Source: Phaeodactylibacter sp. (lineage in GTDB: Bacteria > Bacteroidota > Bacteroidia > Chitinophagales > Saprospiraceae). From it: DNA of 64,000 nt. The notes below the pieces were generated by a model that had not been told where the DNA came from, did not search any database, and saw only the letters and a list, made by a program, of their open reading frames with translations. A program made the position numbers and the translations under genes. The first letter of the stretch is position 1. Every line of letters begins with the position of its first letter. Shown in pieces: positions 62,098 to 64,000 of the stretch. The stretch is taken from the NCBI RefSeq assembly GCF_022763345.1, contig NZ_JALEGS010000037.1:1-64000 (forward strand), given 5' to 3'.

Positions 62098-64000
62098 ATG
62101 TATAAACAATGGCTATGGATGCTGGGGCTCGTTGCCCTTATCGCATCTTGCAATCAAAATGCAGAACCAACTACCGAAAACACCACTGAAACCACCACAG
62201 AGGATTCCGACGAGGGCTTTCAGTACCTGACGGAGACTTTCGCCGACAAAAAGATGATCCGCTACCGGGTGCCGGGCTTCGATAAGCTAAGCCTGGATCA
62301 GAAAAAGCTGGTGTACTACCTCGTGGAAGCCGGCCTGAGCGGGCGCGACATCATGTACGATCAAAACTACCGACATAACCTGGCTATCCGCGACGCCATC
62401 GACAAAATTGTAGCCGGCTACGAAGGCGACAAATCGAGCGAGGACTGGAACAACTTCATCGTTTATGCAAAGAATGTCTGGTTTTCCAATGGCATCCACC
62501 ACCACTACTCCAATGACAAGTTCGAGCCCGCATTCTCACAGGCCTACTTTCAGGAGCTGATGAATGCCGTGGGTGCTACCCTCTCAGATGAAGCCCTCAC
62601 TGCCATGTTCGATCCGGAGGTAGACGCCAAGAAGATCAACCAAAGCGCCGATGACCTGGTCAAAGCTTCAGCCATCAACTTCTACGACCCCGACATCACG
62701 CAGGCGGAGGCAGAAGCCTTCTACGCGAACCTGAAAGCCAACCTGGAAAACGAGCGCGTCTCCATGGGCCTCAATTCCAAGGTTATCCGCAATGAAAACG
62801 GAGAGCTGGAGGAAGCCGTCTGGCACGCCGATGGGATGTACGGCCCCGCCATTCAGCAAATCATCTCCTGGCTGGAGAAAGCCGTGGAGGTCGCAGAGAA
62901 CGAAGCGCAAGCCAATGCCCTTCGGCTACTCATTGAGTACTACAAAACCGGCGACCTGGAAACCTGGGACAAATACAACATCGCCTGGGTCACAGCTACC
63001 GAGGGAGACATTGACTACATCAATTCCTTCATCGAGGTCTACAACGACCCGCTGGGCTACAAAGGCTCTTACGAGAACATCGTTCAGATCAAAGACTTTG
63101 ATGCTTCCGAGCGTATGGCCGTTGTTTCTGAAAATGCGCAGTACTTCGAGGACAACTCGCCCATCATGGACGAGCACAAGAAGAAGGACGTCGTTGGCAT
63201 TACCTACCGCGTGGTAGCTGTAGCTGGTGAATCCGGGGACGCCTCCCCCGCCACGCCTATAGGCGTCAACCTACCCAATGCCAACTGGATCCGCGCCAAG
63301 CATGGCTCCAAGTCGGTAAGTCTGGGCAACATCATTCAGGCGTACGAAAAAGCAGATGGCCCCGGCTTGCTGCAGGAATTCTCCCATGATGAGGAAGAAA
63401 TGGCCCGCGCCCGGGAATACGGTTCCCTGGGCGGCAAAATGCACACCGCCCTCCACGAGGTAGTCGGCCATGCTTCCGGACAGCTCGAAGAGGGCGTTGC
63501 CACACCTAAGGAGACCCTTAAAAACTACGCCTCTCCTCTGGAAGAAGCCCGCGCCGACCTGGTCGCCCTCTACTACATCATGGACCCCAAAATGCAGGAG
63601 CTTGGGCTGGTCCCTTCCGACGAAGTAGCCAAGGCAGAGTACGATGGCTACCTCAAAAATGGCTATATGCTCCAACTGCGGCGCATCGAGCCCGGCAATA
63701 TCATTGAGCAGGCCCACATGCGTGACCGGCAGATGATCTCCCGCTGGACCATAGAGCAAGGTACAGCCAATGGCTCTATTGAAATTGTCAAGCGCGACGG
63801 CAAGACCTACATCGACATCAAGGACTACGCGAAAGTACGGGAGCTGTTTGGCGAGCTGCTGCGCGAGGTGCAGCGCATCAAGTCGCAGGGCGATTATGGA
63901 GCCGGCAAAAACCTGATCGAAACCTACGGCGTACAGGTGGATGCCGAACTGCATGCGGAAGTGCTGCGCCGGTCAGAGAAACTCAACATCCCGCCCTACG
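62098..64000 (+). CDS. dipeptidyl-peptidase III (M49) lipoprotein, cut by window end
   Basis: At least 634 codons are present; the stop lies past 64000. The start gives a lipobox (LIASC, Cys18) and a Thr/Glu-rich linker. The M49 zinc motif H453-E-V-V-G-H458 is present and the second motif is E482-E-A-R-A-D, with Glu483 the likely third zinc ligand. Dipeptidyl-peptidase III removes N-terminal dipeptides; here it would act in the periplasm or at the cell surface. I derived this frame from the sequence itself. The start at 62098 is preferred because it gives the lipobox. Confidence 0.92.
   Translation, partial: MYKQWLWMLGLVALIASCNQNAEPTTENTTETTTEDSDEGFQYLTETFADKKMIRYRVPGFDKLSLDQKKLVYYLVEAGLSGRDIMYDQNYRHNLAIRDAIDKIVAGYEGDKSSEDWNNFIVYAKNVWFSNGIHHHYSNDKFEPAFSQAYFQELMNAVGATLSDEALTAMFDPEVDAKKINQSADDLVKASAINFYDPDITQAEAEAFYANLKANLENERVSMGLNSKVIRNENGELEEAVWHADGMYGPAIQQIISWLEKAVEVAENEAQANALRLLIEYYKTGDLETWDKYNIAWVTATEGDIDYINSFIEVYNDPLGYKGSYENIVQIKDFDASERMAVVSENAQYFEDNSPIMDEHKKKDVVGITYRVVAVAGESGDASPATPIGVNLPNANWIRAKHGSKSVSLGNIIQAYEKADGPGLLQEFSHDEEEMARAREYGSLGGKMHTALHEVVGHASGQLEEGVATPKETLKNYASPLEEARADLVALYYIMDPKMQELGLVPSDEVAKAEYDGYLKNGYMLQLRRIEPGNIIEQAHMRDRQMISRWTIEQGTANGSIEIVKRDGKTYIDIKDYAKVRELFGELLREVQRIKSQGDYGAGKNLIETYGVQVDAELHAEVLRRSEKLNIPPY

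Noticed and set aside
1..64000. tRNA, rRNA, riboswitch or phage genes
   Set aside because: Reading both strands, I found no cloverleaf-like T-loop, rRNA core sequence, recognisable riboswitch core or phage structural gene; a tRNAscan/Infernal run would be decisive.

Overview
The window comes from a chromosome of a Bacteroidota bacterium, most likely of the Saprospiria (Lewinella/Phaeodactylibacter-like). Evidence: at least four large secreted proteins end in type IX secretion (T9SS) C-terminal sorting domains; promoters fit the Bacteroidota pattern (-33 TTG/TTTG, about 19-21 nt, -7 TAnnTTTG); Shine-Dalgarno sequences are largely absent; lipoproteins are many. The class-level placement is inference. 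I see no tRNA, rRNA, CRISPR array or intact insertion sequence.

Layout. 0-9 kb: exported Gfo/Idh/MocA oxidoreductase, Rpn/PD-(D/E)XK transposase-like nuclease, SGNH hydrolase, small envelope protein, then a leftward cluster of sulfotransferase, two outer-membrane proteins (one BamA-like) and a polytopic membrane protein. 9-22.5 kb: T9SS accessory region. It holds a YCF48-type propeller protein and two copies of a divergent two-gene module (giant secreted protein on the minus strand facing a roughly 470-residue cytosolic protein on the plus strand). Between the copies lies what looks like an eroded third transcription unit that keeps the same promoter and terminator sequences.

22.5-39 kb: housekeeping and envelope genes: aroB, a PBP1A-type penicillin-binding protein, a HEAT-repeat/cyclophilin lipoprotein, gcvT, a GbsR-like regulator, rbfA, recG, an HlyD/peptidase-C39 ABC exporter pair, a DUF2807 protein and serC. 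39-42 kb: lipoproteins and a tiny T9SS-CTD-like protein in a gene-poor, partly AT-rich island bordered by copies of a short dispersed repeat.

42-54 kb: YgjP-like metalloprotease, the rpsF-rpsR-rplI operon with a terminator-like hairpin in its leader, a YCF48/Ig-like T9SS protein, a tandem formylglycine-generating-enzyme-type protein, pyruvate carboxylase, and a divergent EF-G paralogue. 54-64 kb: membrane protein/GNAT pair, metallophosphoesterase, DUF4177/DUF4112 pair, a YefM-YoeB toxin-antitoxin pair with phased TGTACA operators, a five-domain ThuA/sugar dehydrogenase/PKD/cytochrome c lipoprotein, and a dipeptidyl-peptidase III lipoprotein cut by the window end.

The most promising undescribed system is the duplicated secreted-protein/helical-partner module at 10.9-22.5 kb together with its shared transcription signals.
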